Assembly: GCA_021399405.1 (NCBI GenBank) | Contig: JAAFKL010000226.1 | Location: forward strand, 1-8,305 | DNA: 8,305 bases | From: Candidatus Heimdallarchaeota archaeon | GTDB taxonomy: Archaea; Asgardarchaeota; Heimdallarchaeia; Heimdallarchaeales; Kariarchaeaceae | Direction: 5' to 3' | Shown: in pieces, positions 1 through 6,100 of the stretch | Position numbering within the stretch: the first letter of the stretch is position 1 | Layout: each line of letters opens with the position of its first letter | Position numbers and translations under genes: made by a program | The notes under the pieces: model-generated | Told to the model about the DNA's origin: nothing | The model's input: only the letters and a program-made list of their open reading frames with translations | Databases searched by the model: none

Positions 1-49
1 AAAATTGTTCAAAACTATCTGAAAATTGTATATTTTGCTTAGAAATCGC

Positions 50-63
50 GCTAATTAATTAGC
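50..63. promoter_or_regulatory. 14-base perfect palindrome, candidate operator
   Basis: GCTAATTAATTAGC reads the same on both strands. Its core TAATTAATTA (52-61) recurs at 93-102, 41 bases or about four helical turns downstream, and a looser AT-rich variant (TAATTATTAATTT) lies at 144-156 next to the likely TATA box of the transporter gene. The arrangement suits a dimeric winged-helix repressor, but in DNA this AT-rich some such matches arise by chance. The rest of 1-179 has stop codons in all frames and shows no gene. Confidence 0.35.
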
Positions 64-151
64 CTAGAAAAATGAAATATCCCGAAAATTCTTAATTAAT
101 TATTTTAAATACTAAAAAATAGAGAAGTAACAATTGTACTCAATAATTATT

Positions 152-159
152 AATTTAAA
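152..159 (+). promoter_or_regulatory. TATA-like box for the DMT transporter
   Basis: AATTTAAA is centred about 24 bases before the ATG at 180. This is close to the distance expected for an archaeal TATA box serving a leaderless or nearly leaderless transcript. No clear Shine-Dalgarno motif precedes the ATG, which supports a short or absent leader. Confidence 0.4.
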
Positions 160-179
160 GATATTATTCGTTCATTGAA

Positions 180-1082
180 ATGATGGATGAGTATTCTTTA
201 AGTGTCGCTCTAGCTTTTATCGCAGCAATTTCGTGGGGAATAAATTCACACATCATGAAAAAAGCAATGGTGGGTGAAAATCCCATGCGGGCCATTGGAA
301 TCAGATCTGCCTTCACAGCACCTTTACTAATCATCATTGTGGCTTTAATCTCTGGTATTGATGCAATCACAATATATTTCACATCAGAATTAGCCCCTTT
401 AGTAAGTTTAACAGCAGTTCTCATAATATTTGGAGATGGAATATTCCTTTTTGGATTGAAACATTATGATGTAAGTGAAATCTTGCCAATTGCTTCAACC
501 TATCCATTTTTTACAGTTGTAATACTAATCCTCACTGATACAGAAGATATTGGGTATTATACCATCTTAGGAACTATCTTCATTATAATTGGAGTTGCCA
601 TTGTAACTCGTTATTCAAATGGAGAAGGTAGTTTTTCGGCTCGAGCATTAATGATAGGTTTAGGTGCTGGGTTTTGTTGGGGTACTTCGATATTTTTTGT
701 TCGAGTTATTTTGACATATGATGATACGGACGCTTTCGGTTTAACTGGTGTGCGAACATTATTCATGGGCATAATGGGCTACATAATCTACCTTTCTTCA
801 AAGGAACAAAGAGATTTACAAAAACTAAGAAGTAAAGAAGAAAAAATAAGTTCTATTAAATTTTTAGCTCTAAGTGGAATTGTAGGTTGGGCGATTGGTG
901 CCGTAGCATTTTTCTGGGCTGTACAAATGATAGGTGCTGGAATCCCAACTCCCATTAGTAGTGTGAATCCAGTAATTGCAAGTGTGATTGGAATATTTTA
1001 TGGACTGGAAAAAATAACAACAAAGCAATTCCTTGGAATTTTGTTTTCGGTACTCGGAACAATTACTATTCTCGTAGGATAA
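180..1082 (+). CDS. EamA/DMT-family transporter, ten membrane helices
   Basis: Predicted inner-membrane carrier of the drug/metabolite transporter superfamily, probably exporting or exchanging a small metabolite; the substrate cannot be read from sequence. The 300-residue length is normal for the family. Ten hydrophobic segments fall near residues 7-26, 40-60, 71-93, 101-119, 125-144, 154-178, 186-205, 226-250, 255-276 and 282-300. They form two EamA repeats of five helices. Each repeat opens with the typical small-residue/Trp-Gly motif (AAISWGIN at 15-22 and AGFCWGTS at 163-170). A charged cytoplasmic loop (about 207-224, rich in Lys, Glu and Arg) separates helices 7 and 8. The second codon is also ATG (183), so the start could shift by one residue. 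The gene stands alone and is convergent with the citrate synthases. The preceding palindrome and TAATTA boxes suggest regulated expression. The family call is firm; the function within the family is open. Confidence 0.9.
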   Translation: MMDEYSLSVALAFIAAISWGINSHIMKKAMVGENPMRAIGIRSAFTAPLLIIIVALISGIDAITIYFTSELAPLVSLTAVLIIFGDGIFLFGLKHYDVSEILPIASTYPFFTVVILILTDTEDIGYYTILGTIFIIIGVAIVTRYSNGEGSFSARALMIGLGAGFCWGTSIFFVRVILTYDDTDAFGLTGVRTLFMGIMGYIIYLSSKEQRDLQKLRSKEEKISSIKFLALSGIVGWAIGAVAFFWAVQMIGAGIPTPISSVNPVIASVIGIFYGLEKITTKQFLGILFSVLGTITILVG

Positions 1083-1145
1083 CTAAATAGGACTCAGACG
1101 TATTCGATGAATCTATTTCTGAATTGTAAATTAAGTTGAATTATG

Positions 1146-1158
1146 AAAAATTGTTTTT
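1146..1158. terminator. Possible bidirectional T-tract terminator
   Basis: AAAAATTGTTTTT is nearly palindromic and gives a run of five T on each strand. It lies about 65 bases past the transporter stop and about 30 bases past the stop of the convergent citrate synthase. Archaeal polymerase stops at such T tracts without needing a strong hairpin. The call rests on composition and position only. Confidence 0.35.
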
Positions 1159-1185
1159 GTTAATCTAATTATTCCGATTTGAAAT

Positions 1186-2499
1186 TTATCTTTTATCTAA
1201 ATTGACAAAATCTCTTTGTGTCTCTCCAATATAAATTTGGCGAGGTCTGTGAATTCTACTACCAGGGGTTTCCATTTGTTCTTTCCACTGAGATATCCAT
1301 CCTGCAACACGACCCATAGTAAACATAACAGTAAACATATCTGTTGGAATACCGAGTGCAGCGTATAATACACCAGAATAGAAATCTACGTTAGGATAAA
1401 GATTTCGTTCTTTGAAGTAATCGTCATTAAGTGCAGCCTGTTCAAGCTCCATTGCTATATCCAATAGTGGATCTTTGATACCCAAACTAGGTAGTAGGGA
1501 TATGGCTGATTTCTTTAGGATTTCAGCACGGGGATCGAAGAATTTGTACACTCTGTGACCAAATCCCATTAATCTGAATCCAGACGCTTTATCTTTAGCT
1601 TTTTCAACCCATTTAGATACAGGATCTCCACTTTTATGGATCTCTTCTAGCATTTGCAATACTTTTTGATTTGCCAAACCATGTAAAGGCCCGGATAATG
1701 CGCTTACACCCGCGGAGATGGTAGCAAATAAGTTGGCTTGCGACGAACCAACCATACGAACAGCTGATGTAGAACAATTCTGTTCATGATCTATGTGCAG
1801 AATTAATATCAAATTGAGGATCGAAGTTAAATTCTTATGATTTTCATCTAACTTATATTCCTCTGTTGGAACTGCATACATCATTCTGAGGAAATCACCA
1901 ACATAATCCAAACTATTATCTGGATAGATATATGGTTGACCGATACTCTTCTTGTATGAAAATGCGGCAATGGTTTTTGTTTTTGCTATTAGTCGGATAA
2001 TATTAAGATGTACATCCTCATTTAGTGATGCATCTGGATAATAAGCACCCATTGATGCAATCATTGCTTGCATAACTGCCATAGGATGGGCATTTGGTGG
2101 GAACCCTTCGAAAAATTTCAGCATATCTTGATGTAACAACGTGTGCATTGAAATCGTTTTTTCGAAACTCTTTAATTCTTCTTTATTTGGTAATTCGCCA
2201 TAAATCACCAGATAACAAACTTCTAAAAATGAACAATTGTTAGCTAAATCTTCAATTGGATATCCTCTGTAGCGAAGAATTCCTTTTTCGCCATTAATAA
2301 ATGTAATTTCTGATTTACAGGAACCTGTATTTCCATAGCCTGGATCAAGAGTGATTATTCCAGTTGATCCTCTTAATTTTGCGATATCAATACCTTTCTC
2401 ATTCTCAGTCCCTATAATAAGAGGTAATTCAATTTCAGAACCATTATAAATTATTTTAACAGATTCTTCAGTTGCTTCCTCTGAGGTTTGACCTGACAT
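1186..2499 (-). CDS. Citrate synthase paralogue, divergent active-site loops
   Basis: A GltA-type (type II) citrate synthase-family enzyme of 437 residues, expected to condense acetyl-CoA, or possibly another acyl-CoA, with oxaloacetate in the cytoplasm. The N-terminal beta domain (about 14-85) carries TFINGEKGILRYRGYPIE, typical of the long GltA-like form. The catalytic set is complete: His273 (PLHGLAN), His315 (GFGHRVYK) and Asp372 (NVDFYSG). Arginines for substrate binding are also present, Arg397 (MGRVAGW) and the C-terminal RPRQIY (418-423). Compared with the neighbouring copy, the usual LHGGAN is LHGLAN and YKNxDPRA is YKFFDPRA. Both changes flank catalytic histidines, so substrate choice or rate may differ (a 2-methylcitrate synthase role is possible). 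It follows its paralogue with a 166-base gap and has its own TATA-like box, so it is probably not strictly co-transcribed. The start ATG (2497-2499) has no clear ribosome-binding site. Confidence 0.93.
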   Translation of the reverse strand: MSGQTSEEATEESVKIIYNGSEIELPLIIGTENEKGIDIAKLRGSTGIITLDPGYGNTGSCKSEITFINGEKGILRYRGYPIEDLANNCSFLEVCYLVIYGELPNKEELKSFEKTISMHTLLHQDMLKFFEGFPPNAHPMAVMQAMIASMGAYYPDASLNEDVHLNIIRLIAKTKTIAAFSYKKSIGQPYIYPDNSLDYVGDFLRMMYAVPTEEYKLDENHKNLTSILNLILILHIDHEQNCSTSAVRMVGSSQANLFATISAGVSALSGPLHGLANQKVLQMLEEIHKSGDPVSKWVEKAKDKASGFRLMGFGHRVYKFFDPRAEILKKSAISLLPSLGIKDPLLDIAMELEQAALNDDYFKERNLYPNVDFYSGVLYAALGIPTDMFTVMFTMGRVAGWISQWKEQMETPGSRIHRPRQIYIGETQRDFVNLDKR

Positions 2500-2523
2500 A
2501 TTAGATAATGGATCATTTTTAAG

Positions 2524-2532
2524 AATAAAAAT
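2524..2532 (-). promoter_or_regulatory. TATA-like box for the downstream citrate synthase
   Basis: On the minus strand this reads ATTTTTATT, centred about 29 bases before the ATG at 2499. The spacing suits a leaderless or very short-leader transcript and argues that this copy can be transcribed independently of the upstream paralogue. The rest of the 166-base gap (2500-2665) shows no gene or clear hairpin. Confidence 0.4.
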
Positions 2533-2665
2533 CTGTCAATATTATACTATGTGTTTGATGATAATTTTTGTAAATCATACTTAATAAAACGAAATAATCC
2601 TAAATATTTAGTTAAATGCAAAGTAAATGCAGAAAATCAAGTTACAGATAATTATAACAGATATC

Positions 2666-3952
2666 TTATCTTTGATCGACCGGTACGAATGCTCTTTCAG
2701 TTGCGCCAGTGTAAATTTGCCTAGGTCTCTGAATTCTAAATTCGGGATCCCTACGAGATTCAATGAAATGAGCAATCCAACCTGGAAGCCTTCCCATTGC
2801 AAATATTACTGTAAACATATTGGTTGGAATACCTAAAGCTCTGTAGATTATTCCACTGTAGAAATCAACATTTGGATAAAGGTTCCTCGATTTGAAATAT
2901 TCATCTTCTAATGCAATTTTCTCTAAGTTCTTTGCAATTTCAAGCAATGGATCTTCAACATTAAGTGCTTTTAACACATCATCTGCAGCAGACTTCAATA
3001 TTAAAGCACGTGGATCATGATTTTTGTAAACACGGTGACCGAAACCCATCAATCTAAATCCCGAAGTTTTATCTTTAGCAAGTCTCATTGCTTTTTCATA
3101 ATCCCCTCCATCATCTTGAATTTGTTGTAACATCCTTATCACTGCAGAATTAGCACCACCATGGAGTTGCCCGGATAATGCACTTACGCCTGCAGAAACT
3201 GCAGAAAATAAATTCGCTTGTGATGAACCAACCATCCTTACAGTTGACGCAGAACAATTTTGCTCATGATCTGCATGAAGAATTAGAAGCTTATTCATTG
3301 CACTAACCACCACGGGATTTACCTCATAGGGTTCTGTTGGAACAGCATTCATCATATATAGAAAATTCGAAACATAATCCAAATCGTTTTTTGGATACAT
3401 AAATGGTTGCCCAATGCTCTTTTTATAACTAAAAGCAGCTATTGTTGGCAATTTAGCAATTAATCGAATTATATTGCTTTGTACATCCGCTTCAAAATCT
3501 TTGGTTGGATAATAAGCACCAAGCGAAGATACCATTGTGGAGAGTACAATCATTGGATGGGCGTTTGAGTGAAAACCATCAAAAAAATGCCTCATTTCTT
3601 CATGTAACAGAGTTCTACGAGTTACATTATTAGTGAAATCATCAATTTGTCCTTTTGTTGGTAAGTCTCCATAGATAATCAAATAACAAATTTCTAAGAA
3701 ACTGGCATTATTTGCAAGTTCATCAATATTGTAACCTCTGTACCTTAATATACCTTCTTCACCATTAATGAAAGTAATATCACTACGGCAGCTTCCTGTG
3801 TTTGCATAACCTGGATCATAGCTAACAACACCGGTTTGTGATCTGAGTTTAACAAAATTAATTCCTAATTCACCCTCAGTTCCTTTAACTAGGGAAAATT
3901 CATAATCTTTACCAGCAACATGAATCTTTGCCGTATTATTAGAGTCGCTCAC
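2666..3952 (-). CDS. gltA: Citrate synthase (GltA type)
   Basis: Citrate synthase of 428 residues, catalysing the first step of the TCA cycle (oxaloacetate + acetyl-CoA to citrate + CoA). Length, domain order and motif spacing match the long, GltA-like class. The catalytic triad is His264 (QLHGGAN), His306 (GFGHRVYKNHDPR) and Asp363 (NVDFYSG), almost at E. coli GltA numbering. Also visible are LHADHEQNCSASTVR (225-239), Arg388 (MGRLPGW) and the C-terminal RPRQIYTG. The one oddity near the active site is Gln262 where the other copy and most family members have Pro. The start is GTG at 3952; no in-frame ATG lies between it and the upstream stop, and a good TATA box sits at the right distance. 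The next gene on the strand is a clear paralogue, so this is an old tandem duplication. The gene is divergent from the hydrolase at 4271. Confidence 0.95.
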   Translation of the reverse strand: MSDSNNTAKIHVAGKDYEFSLVKGTEGELGINFVKLRSQTGVVSYDPGYANTGSCRSDITFINGEEGILRYRGYNIDELANNASFLEICYLIIYGDLPTKGQIDDFTNNVTRRTLLHEEMRHFFDGFHSNAHPMIVLSTMVSSLGAYYPTKDFEADVQSNIIRLIAKLPTIAAFSYKKSIGQPFMYPKNDLDYVSNFLYMMNAVPTEPYEVNPVVVSAMNKLLILHADHEQNCSASTVRMVGSSQANLFSAVSAGVSALSGQLHGGANSAVIRMLQQIQDDGGDYEKAMRLAKDKTSGFRLMGFGHRVYKNHDPRALILKSAADDVLKALNVEDPLLEIAKNLEKIALEDEYFKSRNLYPNVDFYSGIIYRALGIPTNMFTVIFAMGRLPGWIAHFIESRRDPEFRIQRPRQIYTGATERAFVPVDQR

Positions 3953-3975
3953 TACTAATATGTGTAGTAAATCAA

Positions 3976-3983
3976 GATATAAT
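3976..3983 (-). promoter_or_regulatory. TATA box for citrate synthase
   Basis: On the minus strand this reads ATTATATC, centred about 28 bases upstream of the GTG start at 3952. It is the best TATA box in the window. It supports the GTG as the true start and indicates a transcript with little or no 5' leader. Confidence 0.55.
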
Positions 3984-4031
3984 CATATGCTTAGTTTTAT
4001 CTTAGTCTTGACTACATTCAATCTAATAATT

Positions 4032-4059
4032 AGCAATCAGACAAACAGACCTGATGGCT
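4032..4059. repeat. Imperfect inverted repeat upstream of citrate synthase
   Basis: AGCAATCAG (4032-4040) and CTGATGGCT (4051-4059) are inverted copies with a single mismatch and a 10-base spacer. The centre lies about 93 bases upstream of the citrate synthase start and outside the core promoter. It could be a transcription-factor site or a chance hairpin; nothing else in the sequence decides this. Confidence 0.25.
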
Positions 4060-4130
4060 TGTAATATTGAAGAAACGGACCATGTAAACATAGGATTGAA
4101 AGTGCCAAAAGTATCGGATTAGATGAAAAT

Positions 4131-4198
4131 ATCGGTATATATCGATTGTATCATCGATTAAAATCTTTATTCATCCCTTATCATCGATGATTTTCGAC
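4131..4198. promoter_or_regulatory. ATCGAT cluster 1, upstream of the hydrolase
   Basis: Hexamers ATCGGT (4131-4136), ATCGAT (4141-4146) and ATCGAT (4153-4158) are spaced 10 then 12 bases. A fourth copy (4183-4188) sits inside the perfect palindrome TCATCGATGA (4181-4190). Two copies are embedded in the longer shared string TATCATCGAT (4149-4158 and 4179-4188). The cluster lies 73-140 bases before the hydrolase start in the 318-base divergent region, which has no other gene. The same 10/12 spacing recurs at 5239-5266 and 5456-5483, so this is probably a binding array for a dedicated regulator of the hydrolase. That function is inferred from the repetition and placement. Confidence 0.6.
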
Positions 4199-4240
4199 AA
4201 AATTATTCAATAAAATCCCCTATGAAAGTGAAAAATCAAC

Positions 4241-4249
4241 AATAAATTT
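4241..4249 (+). promoter_or_regulatory. Weak TATA-like box for the hydrolase
   Basis: AATAAATTT is centred 26 bases before the ATG at 4271, consistent with that start. A possible ribosome-binding motif AGGTG lies at 4254-4258, 12 bases before the same ATG. The two signals are partly alternative models: leaderless versus led translation. Confidence 0.3.
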
Positions 4250-4270
4250 CATAAGGTGTGTATATTTCGT

Positions 4271-5203
4271 ATGATCATGGGTACAAAACTTCGCAAATCT
4301 CAACATGATCGATTATATCATGATGAATTACATCAGCAATTTGTGTCCAAATGGCACACAGACATAACTAAACAGAAAAAAACCTGTAAACCTGCAATGG
4401 GGATCATTAATGGATGGATGAGTGCACATCAAAAGAACCAATGGTATGCCGATGCATTATCAAAGGGGATACATACTTTTTCCTTTGATTCAAGAGGCCA
4501 AGGAAAATCGCCTAAAAGTGGAAAATTAAATTCCATTCAAGGAGCTATGGATGCGAATAGTATCATCTCAGCGGCGTTTGACCAGTACGACCAGATCTGT
4601 ATGAAAAAAAGTGGTGAAAAGGCCAACAAAATACTCCAGGGCAATTGTGTAGGAACTATGGCGTTGGCTGCATTATTTGCAGGTGATTTGCCATTAGCTT
4701 CAGAAATCGCAGGAACCATATTGATATCACCTGTAAGTACATTTAATCTTCCTTTACCATTAAAAATGACGTTCTTTTTACCTGAATGGTTTGCTAAATT
4801 TGCCATTGAAAAAATAGCCCCCACATTTACCAAAATTGCCGTCCCGGGGGATGAATCTGAAACATCTCGAAGCGAAGCTATGTCTAGATTAAAAGAAATT
4901 GATCCAAAAATTGCGATAAAGCAAGCACAACAAATCTTTTGGAAGGAGAATGTAACTAATTATTGGAAGCACATCAAAGTCCCTAGCCTAATACTTGTCG
5001 GAAATTCAGATCCAATTGTTAAATTAAGGGACTCTTATGACGCTTATAATCGTCTACCCTACCCCATATGGTTGGAATTGGATGCACCAGATCATTTACT
5101 GTTGGAAGGCAATATTGATTATTTATCTGAAATTATCCCTAGATTTGCGAATGACCCATGGGCACTATATGAAGAATTTAAGCACATAAGCCCGCATACA
5201 TAA
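4271..5203 (+). CDS. Alpha/beta hydrolase with cysteine nucleophile
   Basis: Probable cytoplasmic alpha/beta-hydrolase-fold enzyme, 310 residues, acting on an ester, thioester or lactone, or transferring an acyl group; the substrate is unknown. The first half has GIINGWM (about 44-50) for the oxyanion strand and FDSRGQGKSP (72-81), a typical post-strand-4 motif. The nucleophile elbow is GNCVG with Cys126 where Ser is usual. Asp247 (VGNSDPIV) and His275 (DAPDHLLLEG) complete the likely triad. A helical cap with FFLPEWFAKFAIEKIAP (about 168-184) lies between. Cys in this elbow is known in dienelactone hydrolases and in polyhydroxyalkanoate synthases, but the rest does not clearly match either. 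No signal peptide is seen. The ATG at 4271 was chosen over a GTG at 4256 because of TATA spacing and a possible AGGTG site; ATG 4277 is also possible. ATCGAT clusters lie on both sides of the gene, suggesting tight, specific control. Confidence 0.85.
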   Translation: MIMGTKLRKSQHDRLYHDELHQQFVSKWHTDITKQKKTCKPAMGIINGWMSAHQKNQWYADALSKGIHTFSFDSRGQGKSPKSGKLNSIQGAMDANSIISAAFDQYDQICMKKSGEKANKILQGNCVGTMALAALFAGDLPLASEIAGTILISPVSTFNLPLPLKMTFFLPEWFAKFAIEKIAPTFTKIAVPGDESETSRSEAMSRLKEIDPKIAIKQAQQIFWKENVTNYWKHIKVPSLILVGNSDPIVKLRDSYDAYNRLPYPIWLELDAPDHLLLEGNIDYLSEIIPRFANDPWALYEEFKHISPHT

Positions 5204-5238
5204 AAGATATAGAAATAACGATGAGGCGATAGGTTATG

Positions 5239-5266
5239 ATCGATGTTCATCGATGAAATGATCGAT
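5239..5266. promoter_or_regulatory. ATCGAT cluster 2, downstream of the hydrolase
   Basis: Three exact ATCGAT copies (5239-5244, 5249-5254, 5261-5266) are spaced 10 and 12 bases, as in cluster 1. The middle one lies in the perfect palindrome TTCATCGATGAA (5246-5257). A partial copy (ACGATGATCAT, 5272-5282) follows. The cluster begins 36 bases after the hydrolase stop, so it could act on the next gene, on the 3' end of the hydrolase transcript, or as one foot of a DNA loop with cluster 1. Confidence 0.6.
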
Positions 5267-5445
5267 ATTTTACGATGATCATGTCTCGGCGACAGCCCCA
5301 CCCGAATATACAAAAAGGATAAAAATGATCGGCACCTAAATATCAAGAAATCAAATAATTCACAAATAATAAGGCTGAACGATTATTAATTTAAAACCAC
5401 ACCTCACGTAACAATTATTTAAATGATGCGGATAGTGATGGAAAC

Positions 5446-5505
5446 ATCGCAAATTATCGATGATAATCGATACTATCATCGACACAAAATGAGAGACTCA
5501 TCGGT
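5446..5505. promoter_or_regulatory. ATCGAT cluster 3, upstream of the GyrI-like gene
   Basis: ATCGCA (5446), ATCGAT (5456), ATCGAT (5466), ATCGAC (5478) and ATCGGT (5500) begin 10, 10, 12 and 22 bases apart. The central pair forms an exact inverted repeat, TATCGAT-GATA-ATCGATA (5455-5472). The string TATCATCGAC (5474-5483) matches the TATCATCGAT of cluster 1. The array ends 64 bases before the ATG at 5570, just upstream of that gene's TATA-like box, which is a normal place for an activator or for a repressor that blocks promoter factors. The intervening 5283-5445 shows no convincing gene. Confidence 0.6.
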
Positions 5506-5540
5506 ACACCACGGAAGCATAAAATGTAAACAAGAATACC

Positions 5541-5548
5541 TTATTTAG
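5541..5548 (+). promoter_or_regulatory. TATA-like box for the GyrI-like gene
   Basis: TTATTTAG is centred about 26 bases before the ATG at 5570. The same octamer occurs on the other strand before the response regulator start at 7029. A purine-rich GGGGTG (5553-5558) between box and start could serve as a ribosome-binding site 11 bases before the ATG. Both signals favour 5570 over the internal ATG at 5606. Confidence 0.4.
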
Positions 5549-5569
5549 ATACGGGGTGTAGATTAAAAT

Positions 5570-6100
5570 ATGGAATTTTACTTTGTTAAAAGAGATGTAA
5601 TAATCATGTTACACAAGCAGTTTTCTTTTGATTTAACAAAGATATCTCAACAAAATTTGGACACTCCAAAACATGAAATACCAGATGGAAAAAATATTGG
5701 AGATCAATGTTTGTTTAATGTAGAGGATCCATTAAAGGACAGATGGACTTACGGAAAAATAGTTTGGCACGACTTTAATTTGCTAAAATATAATGAAGCA
5801 AACAACACCGATTGTGTCACAAATGAGTTCAAATCCAAGTATTATCTTTTTACCCCCTTTAAAGGTAGACATGATGAATTATCAACTGTTTTTCGTTCAC
5901 TATCTGACTTTGTTAATGACTATCAAATTTCTGTAAAAGGTGGATTAATTATTCTTCCAGATGATAAAATGGATAGTGACGAAGAATTATTCCAGTTAGA
6001 TATCTTCTTGCCTGTTACAAGTCAAATCCCCAAAAAATTACTCCAGGAATATTTACCGCGTCGCATACGAAGAAAAAATTACAATTTTTACACTTACTGA
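5570..6100 (+). CDS. Hypothetical protein with GyrI-like C-terminal half
   Basis: A soluble 176-residue protein that I do not recognise as a named family member. From about residue 92 the order strand-helix-strand-strand matches the second half of GyrI-like (SHS2, small-molecule-binding) domains. YYLFTPFKGRHDEL is followed by a helix with SLSDFV and a turn (about 106-125). Then come LIILPDD (126-132), an acidic DSDEE turn, and LFQLDIFLPV (139-148), which resembles the family's closing LxTEIxIPV strand. The first half (WTYGKIVWHDF near 60-70) is not clearly a second repeat. There is no helix-turn-helix, so it is not itself a MerR- or AraC-type regulator. It ends in a basic, aromatic tail (RRIRRKNYNFYTY). 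Its stop overlaps the convergent response regulator gene by 7 bases. The upstream ATCGAT array ties it to the hydrolase; sensing or binding a hydrolase-related ligand is conjecture. Confidence 0.7.
   Translation: MEFYFVKRDVIIMLHKQFSFDLTKISQQNLDTPKHEIPDGKNIGDQCLFNVEDPLKDRWTYGKIVWHDFNLLKYNEANNTDCVTNEFKSKYYLFTPFKGRHDELSTVFRSLSDFVNDYQISVKGGLIILPDDKMDSDEELFQLDIFLPVTSQIPKKLLQEYLPRRIRRKNYNFYTY
6073..6078 (-). terminator. T6 tract past the response regulator stop
   Basis: Six T in a row on the minus strand begin 16 bases after the stop of the response regulator at 6094. The tract lies inside the coding end of the convergent GyrI-like gene, so the two transcripts would overlap in antisense. The call rests on composition and position only. 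Confidence 0.25.

Noticed and set aside
164..424. An open frame on the minus strand beneath the transporter gene
   Set aside because: It is antisense to a clear membrane protein gene, has no recognisable domain, and mirrors the transporter's codon pattern.
2608..2836. Short open frames on both strands at the end of the upstream citrate synthase
   Set aside because: They overlap the conserved C-terminal coding region in other frames and have no independent support.
4537..4833. An open frame antisense to the hydrolase
   Set aside because: It lies entirely within the conserved core of the hydrolase gene; no start signal or homology is visible.
5282..5294. Small hairpin TGTC-TCGGC-GACA in a locally GC-richer patch
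   Set aside because: The stem is only four base pairs with no following T tract, so it is too weak to call a terminator or RNA element.
5119..5346. A 75-codon minus-strand frame over the hydrolase end and ATCGAT cluster 2
   Set aside because: It overlaps both a real gene end and the repeated motif, has no promoter or ribosome-binding site, and its product (rich in Ser, His and Arg) looks non-coding.
4131..5505. ATCGAT clusters considered as a CRISPR array or mobile-element ends
   Set aside because: The units are 6-10 bases with 4-6-base gaps, not 25-40-base repeats with unique spacers. The flanks show no terminal inverted repeats, target duplication or transposase.
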